From the NCBI GenBank assembly GCA_017436785.1, contig JAFSCK010000017.1, forward strand, positions 16,022 to 80,021: a stretch of 64,000 nucleotides of DNA. Direction: 5' to 3'. This stretch comes from Oscillospiraceae bacterium (GTDB taxonomy: Bacteria > Bacillota > Clostridia > Oscillospirales > Oscillospiraceae). Below are positions 8,140 through 16,207 of the stretch, piece after piece (positions within the stretch are counted from its first letter, which is position 1; every line of letters begins with the position of its first letter). The notes below the pieces were generated by a model. The model worked only from the letters and a program-made list of their open reading frames with translations, did no database searches and was not told the DNA's origin. The translations under genes were made by a program, and so were the position numbers.

Positions 8140-9705
8140 ATGAAACGATTCAGCGGTGTGTTGCTGTCTGTCACCAGCCTGCCTTCCAAGTATGGCATCG
8201 GCTGCTTTGACAAGGCGGCGTATGATTTTGTGGACTGGCTGGAGAAGTCCGGTCAGCGGTACTGGCAGATCCTGCCTCTGGGCAGCACCTCCCATACTGG
8301 TGCCTTTGATTCTCCCTATCAGGCTTATTCCGCCTTTGCCGGCAGCCCCTACTTCATCTCTCTGGATGCGCTGGTGGAGGAGGGCGTGCTGAAGCAGGAG
8401 GAAGTGGATGCTGTGGACTTTGGCTCCGATCCTGGCAAGGTGGACTACAAGGCCCTGTTTGAAAAGCGCCTGCCCCTGCTGCACAAGGCTTATGAGCGCA
8501 GCGATGTCAGCCACAACGCCGGTTTTAATGCCTTCTGTGCAGAGAATTTCTGGTGGCTGGATGATTACGCCCTGTTTATGGCTGTCCGGGAGTTCTTCGG
8601 CGGTGCCGGCTGGACCCAGTGGCCCGAGGATATCCGGATGCATTATGGTCCTGCGCTGGATTACTACCGGGGCAAGCTGTACTTCGAGGTGGAGTTCCAG
8701 AAGTACCTGCAGTTTAAGTTCTACGAGCAGTGGAGCGCCCTCAAGAAATACGCCAACGACCGCCATATTCTGATCGTGGGCGATATGCCCATCTATGTTT
8801 CTCCCGACGGCAGCGATGTCTGGGCCCAGCCGGAGATGTTCCAGCTGGATGAGCAGAACCGTCCCACCCAGATCGCAGGCTGTCCTCCCGATAGCTTTGC
8901 TGCCGACGGTCAGGTCTGGGGCAACCCTCTGTACCGTTGGGACTACCATAAGGCTACCGGCTACCATTGGTGGGTCACCCGTATGTGGTACAGCTATAAG
9001 CTGTTCGATATGGTCCGGCTGGATCATTTCCGGGGCTTTGACGAGTATTTTGCCATCCCCGCAGGTTCTGCTACAGCCAAGGACGGCCACTGGGAAAAGG
9101 GCCCCGGCATGGACCTGTTCAACACCCTGAAGTGGAAGCTGGGAGACCGGCCCGTTATTGCAGAGGATTTGGGTCTGCTGACCGATGGCGTACGCCAGCT
9201 GGTGAAAGACAGCGGCTATCCCAATATGAAGGTCATCCAGTTCGCCTACGATGCAGCGGATATCGGCGGCGCCAATGAATATCTGCCCCATAACTATACC
9301 AATAACTGCGTGGTCTACACCGGCACCCATGACAATGAGACCATCTCCGGCTGGTTTGCAGGTCTGGGTAAGGAAAACAAGGAGCACATCCGCGCTTACC
9401 TGCGGGATCAGGATACTGCCAACAAGTGGATGTACAAAAAGCTCATCGACCTTGCGATGATGTGCTGTGCGGATACCTGCATCATCCCCATGCAGGACTG
9501 GCTGGGCTTAGACAACAGCGCCCGGATGAATACCCCCGGAACCGTGGATGCGAACTGGAGCTGGCGGCTGCTGCCCGGTCAGGTCACGGAGGAATTGGGG
9601 GAGGAAGTCCGTAACGTTACGAAACGTTTCGGACGGGCAAATTGGGATGCGCTGAACGCACTGGAGAAAAGACAGGATCCGGGACGGAATAAAAACGAAG
9701 AATAA
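8140..9705 (+). CDS. malQ: 4-alpha-glucanotransferase (amylomaltase, GH77)
   Basis: A 521-residue GH77 enzyme that disproportionates maltodextrins, releasing glucose and building longer chains. Motifs seen in order: PLGSTSHTGAFDSPYQAYSA near the N-terminus, GDMPIYVSPDGSDVWA, PPDSFAADGQVWGNPLYRW, VRLDHFRGFDEYF (catalytic Asp region, near residue 295), VIAEDLGLLT (catalytic Glu region, near 342) and TGTHDNET. I chose the ATG at 8140 because AAAAAGGAG precedes it. Length is normal for the Gram-positive form. The last 30 codons contain two abutting DNA palindromes (9611-9631), and the gene is followed by the importer promoter. Confidence 0.96.
   Translation: MKRFSGVLLSVTSLPSKYGIGCFDKAAYDFVDWLEKSGQRYWQILPLGSTSHTGAFDSPYQAYSAFAGSPYFISLDALVEEGVLKQEEVDAVDFGSDPGKVDYKALFEKRLPLLHKAYERSDVSHNAGFNAFCAENFWWLDDYALFMAVREFFGGAGWTQWPEDIRMHYGPALDYYRGKLYFEVEFQKYLQFKFYEQWSALKKYANDRHILIVGDMPIYVSPDGSDVWAQPEMFQLDEQNRPTQIAGCPPDSFAADGQVWGNPLYRWDYHKATGYHWWVTRMWYSYKLFDMVRLDHFRGFDEYFAIPAGSATAKDGHWEKGPGMDLFNTLKWKLGDRPVIAEDLGLLTDGVRQLVKDSGYPNMKVIQFAYDAADIGGANEYLPHNYTNNCVVYTGTHDNETISGWFAGLGKENKEHIRAYLRDQDTANKWMYKKLIDLAMMCCADTCIIPMQDWLGLDNSARMNTPGTVDANWSWRLLPGQVTEELGEEVRNVTKRFGRANWDALNALEKRQDPGRNKNEE
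9611..9631. promoter_or_regulatory. Two abutting palindromes inside the malQ 3' end
   Basis: GTAACGTTAC (9611-9620) runs directly into CGAAACGTTTCG (9620-9631). The second has the CGAAA/TTTCG halves of the other candidate operators of the locus and a CG centre typical of LacI/CcpA-family sites. It lies about 130 bp upstream of the importer promoter, a reasonable spacing for a looping or auxiliary operator. Confidence 0.4.
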
Positions 9706-9761
9706 ATGAATATTGGTTAAAATAACCAAAATATGAACAAGAAATTTTACAAATACGATTG

Positions 9762-9791
9762 TTGACGGTACCGCAGTATGGGTGGTATACT
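9762..9791 (+). promoter_or_regulatory. Promoter of the maltodextrin importer operon
   Basis: TTGACG (9762-9767), 18 bp, TATACT (9786-9791). The transcript would start near 9798 and have an untranslated leader of about 170 bases. Confidence 0.75.
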
Positions 9792-9824
9792 GTACATAGT
9801 CTGTTCATAATAAATTCCTGCGAA

Positions 9825-9838
9825 CGAAAAAAGTTTCG
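9825..9838. promoter_or_regulatory. Candidate operator in the importer leader
   Basis: CGAAA-AAAG-TTTCG inverted repeat just downstream of the predicted transcription start, followed by another AAGTTTCG (9841-9848). Its position suits repression by the LacI regulator of the locus. Confidence 0.45.
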
Positions 9839-9849
9839 GGAAGTTTCGA

Positions 9850-9925
9850 AAAAGGGCATGCCCTTTTGTTCTCAACCATGGTTGAGAACAAAATCTTACT
9901 CTGGCTTCAACAGAAAAGTTTCTGT
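9850..9925 (+). ncRNA. Three-hairpin transcript leader, candidate structured RNA (copy 1)
   Basis: Hairpin 1 is AAAAGGGCATGCCCTTTT (9850-9867). Hairpin 2 is the arm TGTTCTCAACC (9867-9877) with GGTTGAGAACA (9880-9890); it can extend by pairing TTT 9864-9866 with AAA 9891-9893, competing with hairpin 1. A linker ACTCTGGCTTCAAC (9898-9911) follows, then hairpin 3, ACAGAAA/TTTCTGT (9910-9925). The ribosome site AGGAGG is near 9954. A second leader with the same order and nearly the same linker precedes the other binding-protein gene at 21515-21588. No known family is assigned. Confidence 0.6.
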
Positions 9926-9967
9926 CGTAGCATATTACATTATCTCTTACATTAGGAGGAAAAAACA

Positions 9968-11242
9968 ATGAAGAAGATCATTGCAATGCTGCTGGTTCTG
10001 GCCATGGCTCTGTCCCTGGTTGCCTGCGGCAGCAAGACTGACGCACCTGCTGAGACTCAGGGCGCTGCTGCAGCTCCCGCTGCTACCGAAGCTGCTGGTC
10101 CTCAGGCTGTCACCCTGAAGGTTTGGGCTCCTCAGGCCGACCAGGTCGACGAGACCTGCTGGCTGCCCGTCATGCTGGCTAAGTTCGAGGAAGCTCACCC
10201 CGAGTACGCTATCACCTGGGACATCGGTGTCTGCGGTGAAGGCGACGCTGCCGGTATCGTCAAGAACGACCCCGCTGCAGCTGCTGACGTTTTCCTGTAC
10301 GCTAACGACCAGATGGGCACCCTGATCGAGGCTGGCGCTCTGGCTAAGCTGGGCGGCTCCTACCTGGAGCAGGTCCAGAACGACGTGGCTCAGACCTACG
10401 TTGACACCGTCACCTACACCGACGGCGGCGTTTACGGCTTCCCCATGGCTCCCAACACCTGGTTCATGTGGTACAACAAGGACATCTTCTCCGAAGAGGA
10501 TGTTAAGAACCTGAACACCATGCTGGAGAAGGGCGTTGTCTCCTTCCCCATGGATAATTCCTGGTACACCGCAACCTTCTTCTTCGGTGTCGGCGGCACT
10601 CTGTACGGTCCTCAGGGCATCGACGCAGCTGCTGGTATCGATTTCTCCTCCGACCTGTGTGTCGAGGCTGGTAAGTTCATGATCGACTTCGCTAAGAACC
10701 CCAACTTCGTTAACGACGTTGACGGCACCGGCGTTGCTGGCATGAAGGAAGGCACCATCCACGCTATGTTCTCCGGTCCTTGGGATCGTCCCGCTCTGGA
10801 AGAGTCTCTGGGCGACAAGCTGGGCTGCGCTGTTCTGCCCACCTTCACCATGAACGGCACCGACTACCAGATGAAGTCCTTCGCTGGCTCCAAGGCTATC
10901 GGCGTCAACCCCAATGCTGCTAACCCCAAGGCTGCTATGCAGCTGGCTGCATTCCTGGCTTCTCCCGAGGGCCAGCTGGCTCGTTACGAGCTGTCCGCCA
11001 TCACTCCCGCTGCTACCGCTTGCGCTGAGGACGAGGCTGTCAAGTCCAACTTCGTCGTCCTGACCGAGTCTGCTGAGATGGCTACCGCTACCATTGCACA
11101 GCCCACCATCGCTGCAATGAACGCTTACTGGGATCCCGTCAAGAACTTCGGCCTGAACATCCTGAACGGCTCCATCACCTACGACAACGTCGAGGAGATG
11201 CTGGATGCTACTCTGGAACTGCTGAACAGCACTGGCCTGTAA
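9968..11242 (+). CDS. Maltose/maltodextrin-type ABC transporter substrate-binding lipoprotein
   Basis: A 424-residue family-1 solute-binding protein. The signal MKKIIAMLLVLAMALSLVAC ends at the lipobox cysteine (Cys20), followed by an Ala/Thr-rich linker and the mature domain (VTLKVWAPQADQ; PNTWFMWYNKDIF; MFSGPWDRPAL). The pattern is MalE-like, so it probably captures maltodextrins outside the membrane for the two permeases downstream. Alanine and other codons are strongly biased (GCT prominent), as expected of a highly expressed gene. It is followed by a strong hairpin terminator before the permeases, which would give excess binding protein. Confidence 0.92.
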   Translation: MKKIIAMLLVLAMALSLVACGSKTDAPAETQGAAAAPAATEAAGPQAVTLKVWAPQADQVDETCWLPVMLAKFEEAHPEYAITWDIGVCGEGDAAGIVKNDPAAAADVFLYANDQMGTLIEAGALAKLGGSYLEQVQNDVAQTYVDTVTYTDGGVYGFPMAPNTWFMWYNKDIFSEEDVKNLNTMLEKGVVSFPMDNSWYTATFFFGVGGTLYGPQGIDAAAGIDFSSDLCVEAGKFMIDFAKNPNFVNDVDGTGVAGMKEGTIHAMFSGPWDRPALEESLGDKLGCAVLPTFTMNGTDYQMKSFAGSKAIGVNPNAANPKAAMQLAAFLASPEGQLARYELSAITPAATACAEDEAVKSNFVVLTESAEMATATIAQPTIAAMNAYWDPVKNFGLNILNGSITYDNVEEMLDATLELLNSTGL

Positions 11243-11282
11243 TTGAACACGCCCGAGTTGTTTGACTGAGCTTTGAGTCCGG

Positions 11283-11314
11283 CGGCGGTCGGAATATTTC
11301 CGACCGCCGTTTTT
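11283..11314 (+). terminator. Intra-operon terminator after the binding-protein gene
   Basis: 12-bp perfect stem CGGCGGTCGGAA (11283-11294) / TTCCGACCGCCG (11298-11309), loop TAT, then TTTTT. Partial read-through would set a high ratio of binding protein to permease. Confidence 0.9.
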
Positions 11315-11394
11315 CTCTACTTAAAATCAAGAAAAATCAGGGAAAAGATTGCATTTGTGCGGTTTTTACCTGAAAACCGAAGGGAGACGGTAAA

Positions 11395-12786
11395 GTGGCA
11401 ACAAAAGAAATGACCAAGCCCATCGCCGCTTACAGTAAGATCGGCTCTACCTCTCTGCAGAGCGCACTGAAAAATGGCGGTGCCGTGGTCTGGCTGTCCT
11501 GCCTGATCATGGGCCTTGGCAATATTGCAGCCGGCCAGTTCTTGAAGGGCCTGCTGTTCCTCGCAATCGAGATCGCATTCGTCTACTACATGGCTACCAG
11601 TGGCTTGAACTGGCTGAGCCTGCTGCCCTCTCTGGGCGATACTCCCACTCAGGAAGTCTGGAACGATGATCTGGGCGTCTATGAGTACATTCAGGGTGAC
11701 AACTCTCAGCAGATCCTGCTGTTTGCTGTGGCTACTCTGGCGATCGTGGCTTTCTTCGTCGTAGTCTGGCGGGCATCCGTCCGCAGCGGCTATATGGGCC
11801 TGTGCGTTAAGCGCGCCGGCAAGAAGGCTCCTTCCATGAAGACGGACATCATCGCACTGTTTGATGAGAACATTCACAAGCTGCTGATGGCTCCTCCCTT
11901 CATGATGCTGGCGATCTTCACCATGGTTCCTCTGGTCTACATGATGCTGATGGCCTTCACCAACTACTCCGCTATTGACGACCACCTGATCCTGTTCGAC
12001 TGGGTGGGCATCAAGAACTTCCTTGCAATTTTTGATTCCGGCAGTGCCATCGGCAGACAGTTTGGCGGCGTTCTGACTTGGACCCTGATCTGGGCCTTCT
12101 TCGCAACCTTCCTGAACTTCTTCCTGGGCACCTTCATGGCAATGATCATCCAGCGTCCCTCCACCCGCTTCAAGGGCCTGTGGAGAACCATCCTGTCCCT
12201 GACCATTGCAGTTCCCCAGTTCGTTTCCCTGATGATCATCCGCAACATGTTCAAGGACAACGGTGCTGTGAACACCCTGTTCCAGAGCCTCGGCGTTCTG
12301 GGCAAGGGCGAGGTCTTCCCCTTCATGACCGACGCTACTTGGGCACGCGTGCTGCTGATCGTGGTCAACCTGTGGGTCGGTATTCCCTATACCGTCATGC
12401 AGGTCACCGGTATCCTGCAGAATATCCCCGCTGAGCAGTATGAGGCTGCCCGTATCGACGGTGCCAATACCGCACAGCAGTTCCGCTATGTTACTCTGCC
12501 TTACATGATCTTCGTGCTGACTCCTTACATCATCACCCAGTTCACCGGCAACATCAACAACTTCAACATCATCTACCTGCTCACCGGCGGCGGCCCCACC
12601 TACGTTGGCGATTCCGCTGGCCAGACCGACCTGCTGGTCACTTGGCTGTACAAGCTGTCCATTGACAAGCAGCAGTACAACATGGGTGCCGTTATCGGTA
12701 TCTTCACCTTCATCGTTCTGGCTGTTGTGGCACTGGTCACCTACCGGAGCTCCGGATCTTACAAGGATGAGGAGGGCTTCAAATAA
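11395..12786 (+). CDS. Maltodextrin ABC transporter permease, MalF type
   Basis: A 463-residue polytopic membrane protein. It begins with GTG at 11395 behind AGGGAG. After a soluble N-terminus, about two early hydrophobic segments (residues 35-130) precede the MalF-like permease core. The ABC permease EAA loop that contacts the ATPase is clear: QYEAARIDGANTAQQFRYVT. The partners are the binding protein upstream and the MalG-type permease, whose start overlaps this stop. No ATPase gene is present, so a shared MsiK-like ATPase from elsewhere is inferred. Confidence 0.92.
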   Translation: MATKEMTKPIAAYSKIGSTSLQSALKNGGAVVWLSCLIMGLGNIAAGQFLKGLLFLAIEIAFVYYMATSGLNWLSLLPSLGDTPTQEVWNDDLGVYEYIQGDNSQQILLFAVATLAIVAFFVVVWRASVRSGYMGLCVKRAGKKAPSMKTDIIALFDENIHKLLMAPPFMMLAIFTMVPLVYMMLMAFTNYSAIDDHLILFDWVGIKNFLAIFDSGSAIGRQFGGVLTWTLIWAFFATFLNFFLGTFMAMIIQRPSTRFKGLWRTILSLTIAVPQFVSLMIIRNMFKDNGAVNTLFQSLGVLGKGEVFPFMTDATWARVLLIVVNLWVGIPYTVMQVTGILQNIPAEQYEAARIDGANTAQQFRYVTLPYMIFVLTPYIITQFTGNINNFNIIYLLTGGGPTYVGDSAGQTDLLVTWLYKLSIDKQQYNMGAVIGIFTFIVLAVVALVTYRSSGSYKDEEGFK

Positions 12787-13658
12787 TGGCTAAGAAACCT
12801 GTTTCCGTTAAGAAACAAAAGATGGTCACGGATATCGTGGTCCATGTGTTCCTGGTGATCGTGGCCATCGTGTGGCTGATCCCCTTTATCTGGATCATTG
12901 CCCACAGCTTCCGCGGTGAGAGCACCGGTATGTTCTGCTCCACCTTCCTGCCCCAGCAGTATACGCTGGACAACTACATCGGCCTGTTTACCGATGTCAA
13001 GACCATGAACTTCCCCAAGATGTTCATGAACACCTTCATCATCGCCTGCTTCACCTGCGTGATTTCCACCTTCTTCGTACTGAGCGTTGCATACAGCCTG
13101 TCCCGTGTGAAGTGGACCATGCGTAAGAGCTACATGGATATGGCTATGGTCATCAACCTGTTCCCCGGCTTCATGTCCATGGTTGCTATCTACTTCCTGC
13201 TGAAGGCTATGGGCCTGACCGAAGGCAACCGCATCCCCATCGCTCTGGTCATCTGCTTCACCGCAGGCGCCGGTACCGGCTTCCACGTCATGAAGGGCTA
13301 CATGGATACCATTCCTAAGGCTCTGGACGAGGCTGCCATGATCGACGGCTGCACCCGCTTCCAGACCTTCTACAAGATCACCCTGCCTCTGTGCAAGCCC
13401 ATGATCGTGTATCAGGTCATTACCGCCTTCATGGGCCCCTGGATGGACTTCATCTTTGCTAAGATCATCGTCCGTGCTGAGACTCAGTATGCTACCGTTT
13501 CCATCGGCATGTGGAAGATGCTGGAAATGGAGTACATCGGCGGCTGGTTTACCCGTTTCTGTGCTGCGGCCGTTCTGGTCTCCATCCCCATCTCCATCCT
13601 GTTTATGATCACTCAGAAGTTCTATCAGGAAGCAATGGGCGGCGCCGTCAAGGGTTAA
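12786..13658 (+). CDS. Maltodextrin ABC transporter permease, MalG type
   Basis: A 290-residue permease with six predicted membrane segments. Its ATG overlaps the stop of the preceding permease (TAATG), indicating translational coupling. The EAA loop reads IPKALDEAAMIDGCTRFQTF and is followed by KITLPLCKPMI. It completes the importer channel with the MalF-type partner. It is the last gene of the importer unit; a pair of hairpins follows. Confidence 0.93.
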   Translation: MAKKPVSVKKQKMVTDIVVHVFLVIVAIVWLIPFIWIIAHSFRGESTGMFCSTFLPQQYTLDNYIGLFTDVKTMNFPKMFMNTFIIACFTCVISTFFVLSVAYSLSRVKWTMRKSYMDMAMVINLFPGFMSMVAIYFLLKAMGLTEGNRIPIALVICFTAGAGTGFHVMKGYMDTIPKALDEAAMIDGCTRFQTFYKITLPLCKPMIVYQVITAFMGPWMDFIFAKIIVRAETQYATVSIGMWKMLEMEYIGGWFTRFCAAAVLVSIPISILFMITQKFYQEAMGGAVKG

Positions 13659-13694
13659 TTTCCAAACAAGCAACAAGAGCTTCCTTTTCACCAT

Positions 13695-13762
13695 GCCATC
13701 CATGACTGGGGTGAGCCATGGATGGCACCCGCAGCTTTCCTGCTCCATGGGGAAGCTGCGGG
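13695..13762 (+). other. Double hairpin downstream of the importer operon
   Basis: GCCATCCATG (13695-13704) pairs with CATGGATGGC (13717-13726). CCCGCAGCTTTCC (13728-13740) pairs with GGAAGCTGCGGG (13751-13762), with one looped-out base. There is no clear T tract (AAAACTCTTT follows), so it may protect the 3' end or terminate weakly. Confidence 0.45.
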
Positions 13763-13807
13763 AAAACTCTTTCTATCCCAAATCTCTTACCTCGAAAGGA
13801 TCCCATT

Positions 13808-14581
13808 ATGGAACGACTCGGAAAAAAGAAAAGCTTTGCCTTCAACGGCAATGCACTGCGGGCATGGGCGCTGCTGTTTGCGGCGGCAGGCGTGGTAGGC
13901 CGGGGCCTGATGCAGACCCACCTTCTGGGGATCGGACAGGTTTCCGCCCAGCAGCTGCTGGAGGCAATCACTACATCGGAAGAAGCCATGGTCATGGCCA
14001 CACTGTCGCTGATCCTGCAGGCAGTGGAAACCTGCGCGGTGCCGATTTTTGCACTGATGCTAGTTTTGGGCGTCCAGCATACTGCCGACTTTAAGGCATA
14101 CTTCCTCCGGGTCGCAGCGCTGGCGGTGCTATGTGAGATTCCCTACAATCTTGCTCTGGGAGCAAAGCTGTTTGCGCTGGACAGCCGGAACCCGGTGTTC
14201 GGTCTGGTACTGTGCATGGTGCTGATCGCCTTCTATCGCTACTATACAGCGGAGAAATTCTCCAACACCCTTATCAAGCTGGCCGTTACGGCGGCTGCGG
14301 TGGTGTGGTGCGAGATGCTGCGCATTGATTTTGGTTCCGCACTGGTGATCGTGACAGCAGTTCTGTGGTATTTCCGGGCGAAGCCCTTGTACCGGAACAT
14401 TGCCGGTGCTACCGCGGCCATTATCTGCTCCGTCATGTCTCCCTTCTTTATGGCATCTCCCATGGCCTTCATGGTGATCCATTTCTACAATGACGAGAAG
14501 AGCACCAACAGCCGGAAGCTGAACTACCTTGCCTATCCTGTCATTCTGACAGTGGCAGCCGCAGTGGGACTGTTTCTGTAA
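13808..14581 (+). CDS. TraX-family integral membrane protein
   Basis: A 257-residue membrane protein with about eight hydrophobic segments. It resembles the TraX/acyltransferase-like family found widely in Clostridia: an NGNALRAWALLFAAAG first segment, the diagnostic EIPYNLAL near residue 110, and DFGSALVIV further on. The TraX founder acetylates F-pilin, but most clostridial members have no known role and no conjugation genes are nearby. The ATG at 13808 follows AAAGGA. It stands between the importer operon and a convergent alkyltransferase gene. Confidence 0.7.
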   Translation: MERLGKKKSFAFNGNALRAWALLFAAAGVVGRGLMQTHLLGIGQVSAQQLLEAITTSEEAMVMATLSLILQAVETCAVPIFALMLVLGVQHTADFKAYFLRVAALAVLCEIPYNLALGAKLFALDSRNPVFGLVLCMVLIAFYRYYTAEKFSNTLIKLAVTAAAVVWCEMLRIDFGSALVIVTAVLWYFRAKPLYRNIAGATAAIICSVMSPFFMASPMAFMVIHFYNDEKSTNSRKLNYLAYPVILTVAAAVGLFL

Positions 14582-14591
14582 AAATAATACA

Positions 14592-14611
14592 GGCGGGGAT
14601 GGATCCCCGCC
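14592..14611. terminator. Hairpin between convergent genes
   Basis: GGCGGGGAT (14592-14600) with ATCCCCGCC (14603-14611), then TTGTTGCTT on the plus side. It is a perfect stem with a weak T tract, shared by the TraX-like and alkyltransferase genes. Confidence 0.55.
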
Positions 14612-14618
14612 TTGTTGC

Positions 14619-15143
14619 TTATTTGGGAAGTTTGAATTTGGATACATCATGGCCCTCCAGCTTCAGGAGGGCGATTTTATTTGCCATTCCGCCGCCGTAG
14701 CCGGTCAGGGCAACCTTGGCACCCATCACCCGATGGCAGGGGATGAGGATGCACAGGGGATTCCAGCCCACGGCACCGCCGACGGCTTGTGCAGACATTT
14801 TGGGAAGGCCCTGCTTTATCGCGATCCGCTGGGCGATCTGCCCGTAGGTCAGTGTTTGCCCGTAGGGAATGGTTTGCAGAATATCCATCACCTCCTGCCG
14901 AAAGACAGTCAGGTGGTGGATTTGATAATTTGGGGTGAAATCCGGCTGTTTCCCTTGAAAATACTGGTCAAGCCAATTTGCTGTCTCATCAAAAATGGGA
15001 AGCTGGAGGTCTGTCCAAGGCTCTGCGTGCTTTCCTGCACCACGGGACCCGGTAAACCAGAGCCCGGTGAGAAATTTTCCATCGCTGGTCATTTCTAAAT
15101 CAGAAAGCCCTTCCGGGGTTGTGTAATGCCAATGGTAGATCAT
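14619..15143 (-). CDS. ogt: Methylated-DNA--protein-cysteine methyltransferase
   Basis: A 174-residue suicide DNA-repair enzyme that takes O6-alkyl groups from guanine onto its own cysteine. The C-terminal domain has the helix-turn-helix region (PYGQTLTYGQIAQRI), GGAVGWNP and the active-site ILIPCHRV with Cys136, then GYGGGMANK. The N-terminal domain is short, as in Ogt. I use the ATG at 15143; the upstream extension has no family similarity and overlaps the regulator gene. It begins 11 bases after the LacI gene ends, so the two are probably one transcript, an odd pairing of DNA repair with sugar control. Confidence 0.93.
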   Translation of the reverse strand: MIYHWHYTTPEGLSDLEMTSDGKFLTGLWFTGSRGAGKHAEPWTDLQLPIFDETANWLDQYFQGKQPDFTPNYQIHHLTVFRQEVMDILQTIPYGQTLTYGQIAQRIAIKQGLPKMSAQAVGGAVGWNPLCILIPCHRVMGAKVALTGYGGGMANKIALLKLEGHDVSKFKLPK

Positions 15144-15154
15144 AGGAGGCAGCC

Positions 15155-16177
15155 TCAATCCATCCGGCGGCAGCTGTCGCGCTCCACGATCCTGTGGGGG
15201 ACGATGATCTTGGTGGTCAGCAGATTGGGATTTTCCGCATGATTTATGATCTGGTGAGCAGACTCCTGCCCCAGTCGGTAAGAATTGATATCCACTGCCG
15301 TCAGCTGGGGAGAGGCCAGCTGGGCATACAGGGAATTGTTGAAGGCGATGATGGAAACGTCCTCCGGGATGGACAGCTGGATCTGATGGCAAACCCGTTC
15401 CAGTGCAAGGGCCAGAATGTCATCGCTGACCACGAAGGCGGTGGGGCGGTCCTCCTGCCGCAGAAGGGACAACAGCGCGTCAGCACCGTCGGGGCTGACA
15501 CTGTTCATTTCCACGCAGTAATCCTCCCGGATGGGAAGCTGGTGCAGCAGACAGGAAAGCTGATAACCGGAGCGGCGGTCAGAGGCGTAAAGAAAATCAT
15601 TTTTGCTGCCAAGGTAACCAATGCGGCGGTGACCCAGAGAATACAAATAGTCCGCAGCTTCCCGGCCGGCCAGCAGGTTATCGTTGTCGATGCAGATGGT
15701 CTGGCCGGACAGTTCGTTGGCCTTGCCGACAATGACATAAAGCAGTCCGTGCTCACAGAGGTAGTCCACAACGATGTCATCGGTACGGGAATAGAGGATG
15801 ATGAAGCCATCTACGCTGCCGCTGCGGTGAAGGGTCTGGATGGATTGAAGGATCTCGTCGTAATCCTTGCCTGTGACCACGGTGCTGGCTACCCGGCGCT
15901 GGTTGCACACCTGAGAAATGCCCCGGATGGCCTTCAGGTAGAAGGTATTTTCATAGGCCTCCCGGTCAGAAGGAGGAAGAATGATGCCGATGGTCTTAAT
16001 GGCCTGCACATTTCCTGCGTCGTTGGAGGCTGGCAGCTCATAGCCCAGCTCCTCCATGGCCTTCTGGACCCGCTCCCGGGTCTCCTGACTGATGGCGGGG
16101 TTATTGTTGCAGACACGGGATACTGTGGAGGGGGAGACCCCGGCCAATTTTGCAACATCTTTGATGGTGACTGCCAT
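15155..16177 (-). CDS. LacI-family transcriptional regulator (second copy)
   Basis: A 340-residue LacI/GalR protein. The helix-turn-helix is VTIKDVAKLAGVSPSTVSRV, the hinge segment ELGYELPASN, and the sensor domain has SVDGFIILYSRTDDIV, RRIGYLGSK and PEDVSIIAFNN, close to MalR-type regulators. An upstream GTG (16183) is too close to the AAGGA, so the ATG at 16177 is preferred. It is divergent from the truncated glucan-enzyme genes; a 28-base palindrome sits on their promoter and is the likely target. TTGCA half sites also lie in its own promoter, suggesting autoregulation. Confidence 0.9.
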   Translation of the reverse strand: MAVTIKDVAKLAGVSPSTVSRVCNNNPAISQETRERVQKAMEELGYELPASNDAGNVQAIKTIGIILPPSDREAYENTFYLKAIRGISQVCNQRRVASTVVTGKDYDEILQSIQTLHRSGSVDGFIILYSRTDDIVVDYLCEHGLLYVIVGKANELSGQTICIDNDNLLAGREAADYLYSLGHRRIGYLGSKNDFLYASDRRSGYQLSCLLHQLPIREDYCVEMNSVSPDGADALLSLLRQEDRPTAFVVSDDILALALERVCHQIQLSIPEDVSIIAFNNSLYAQLASPQLTAVDINSYRLGQESAHQIINHAENPNLLTTKIIVPHRIVERDSCRRMD

Positions 16178-16207
16178 ATGCACACGTCCTTAGAAATTGA
16201 TACATAT

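Noticed and set aside
16183-16183. GTG at 16183 as the start of the second LacI gene
   Set aside because: The AAGGA is only about three bases away from the GTG, whereas the ATG at 16177 has normal spacing and starts exactly at the family N-terminus.
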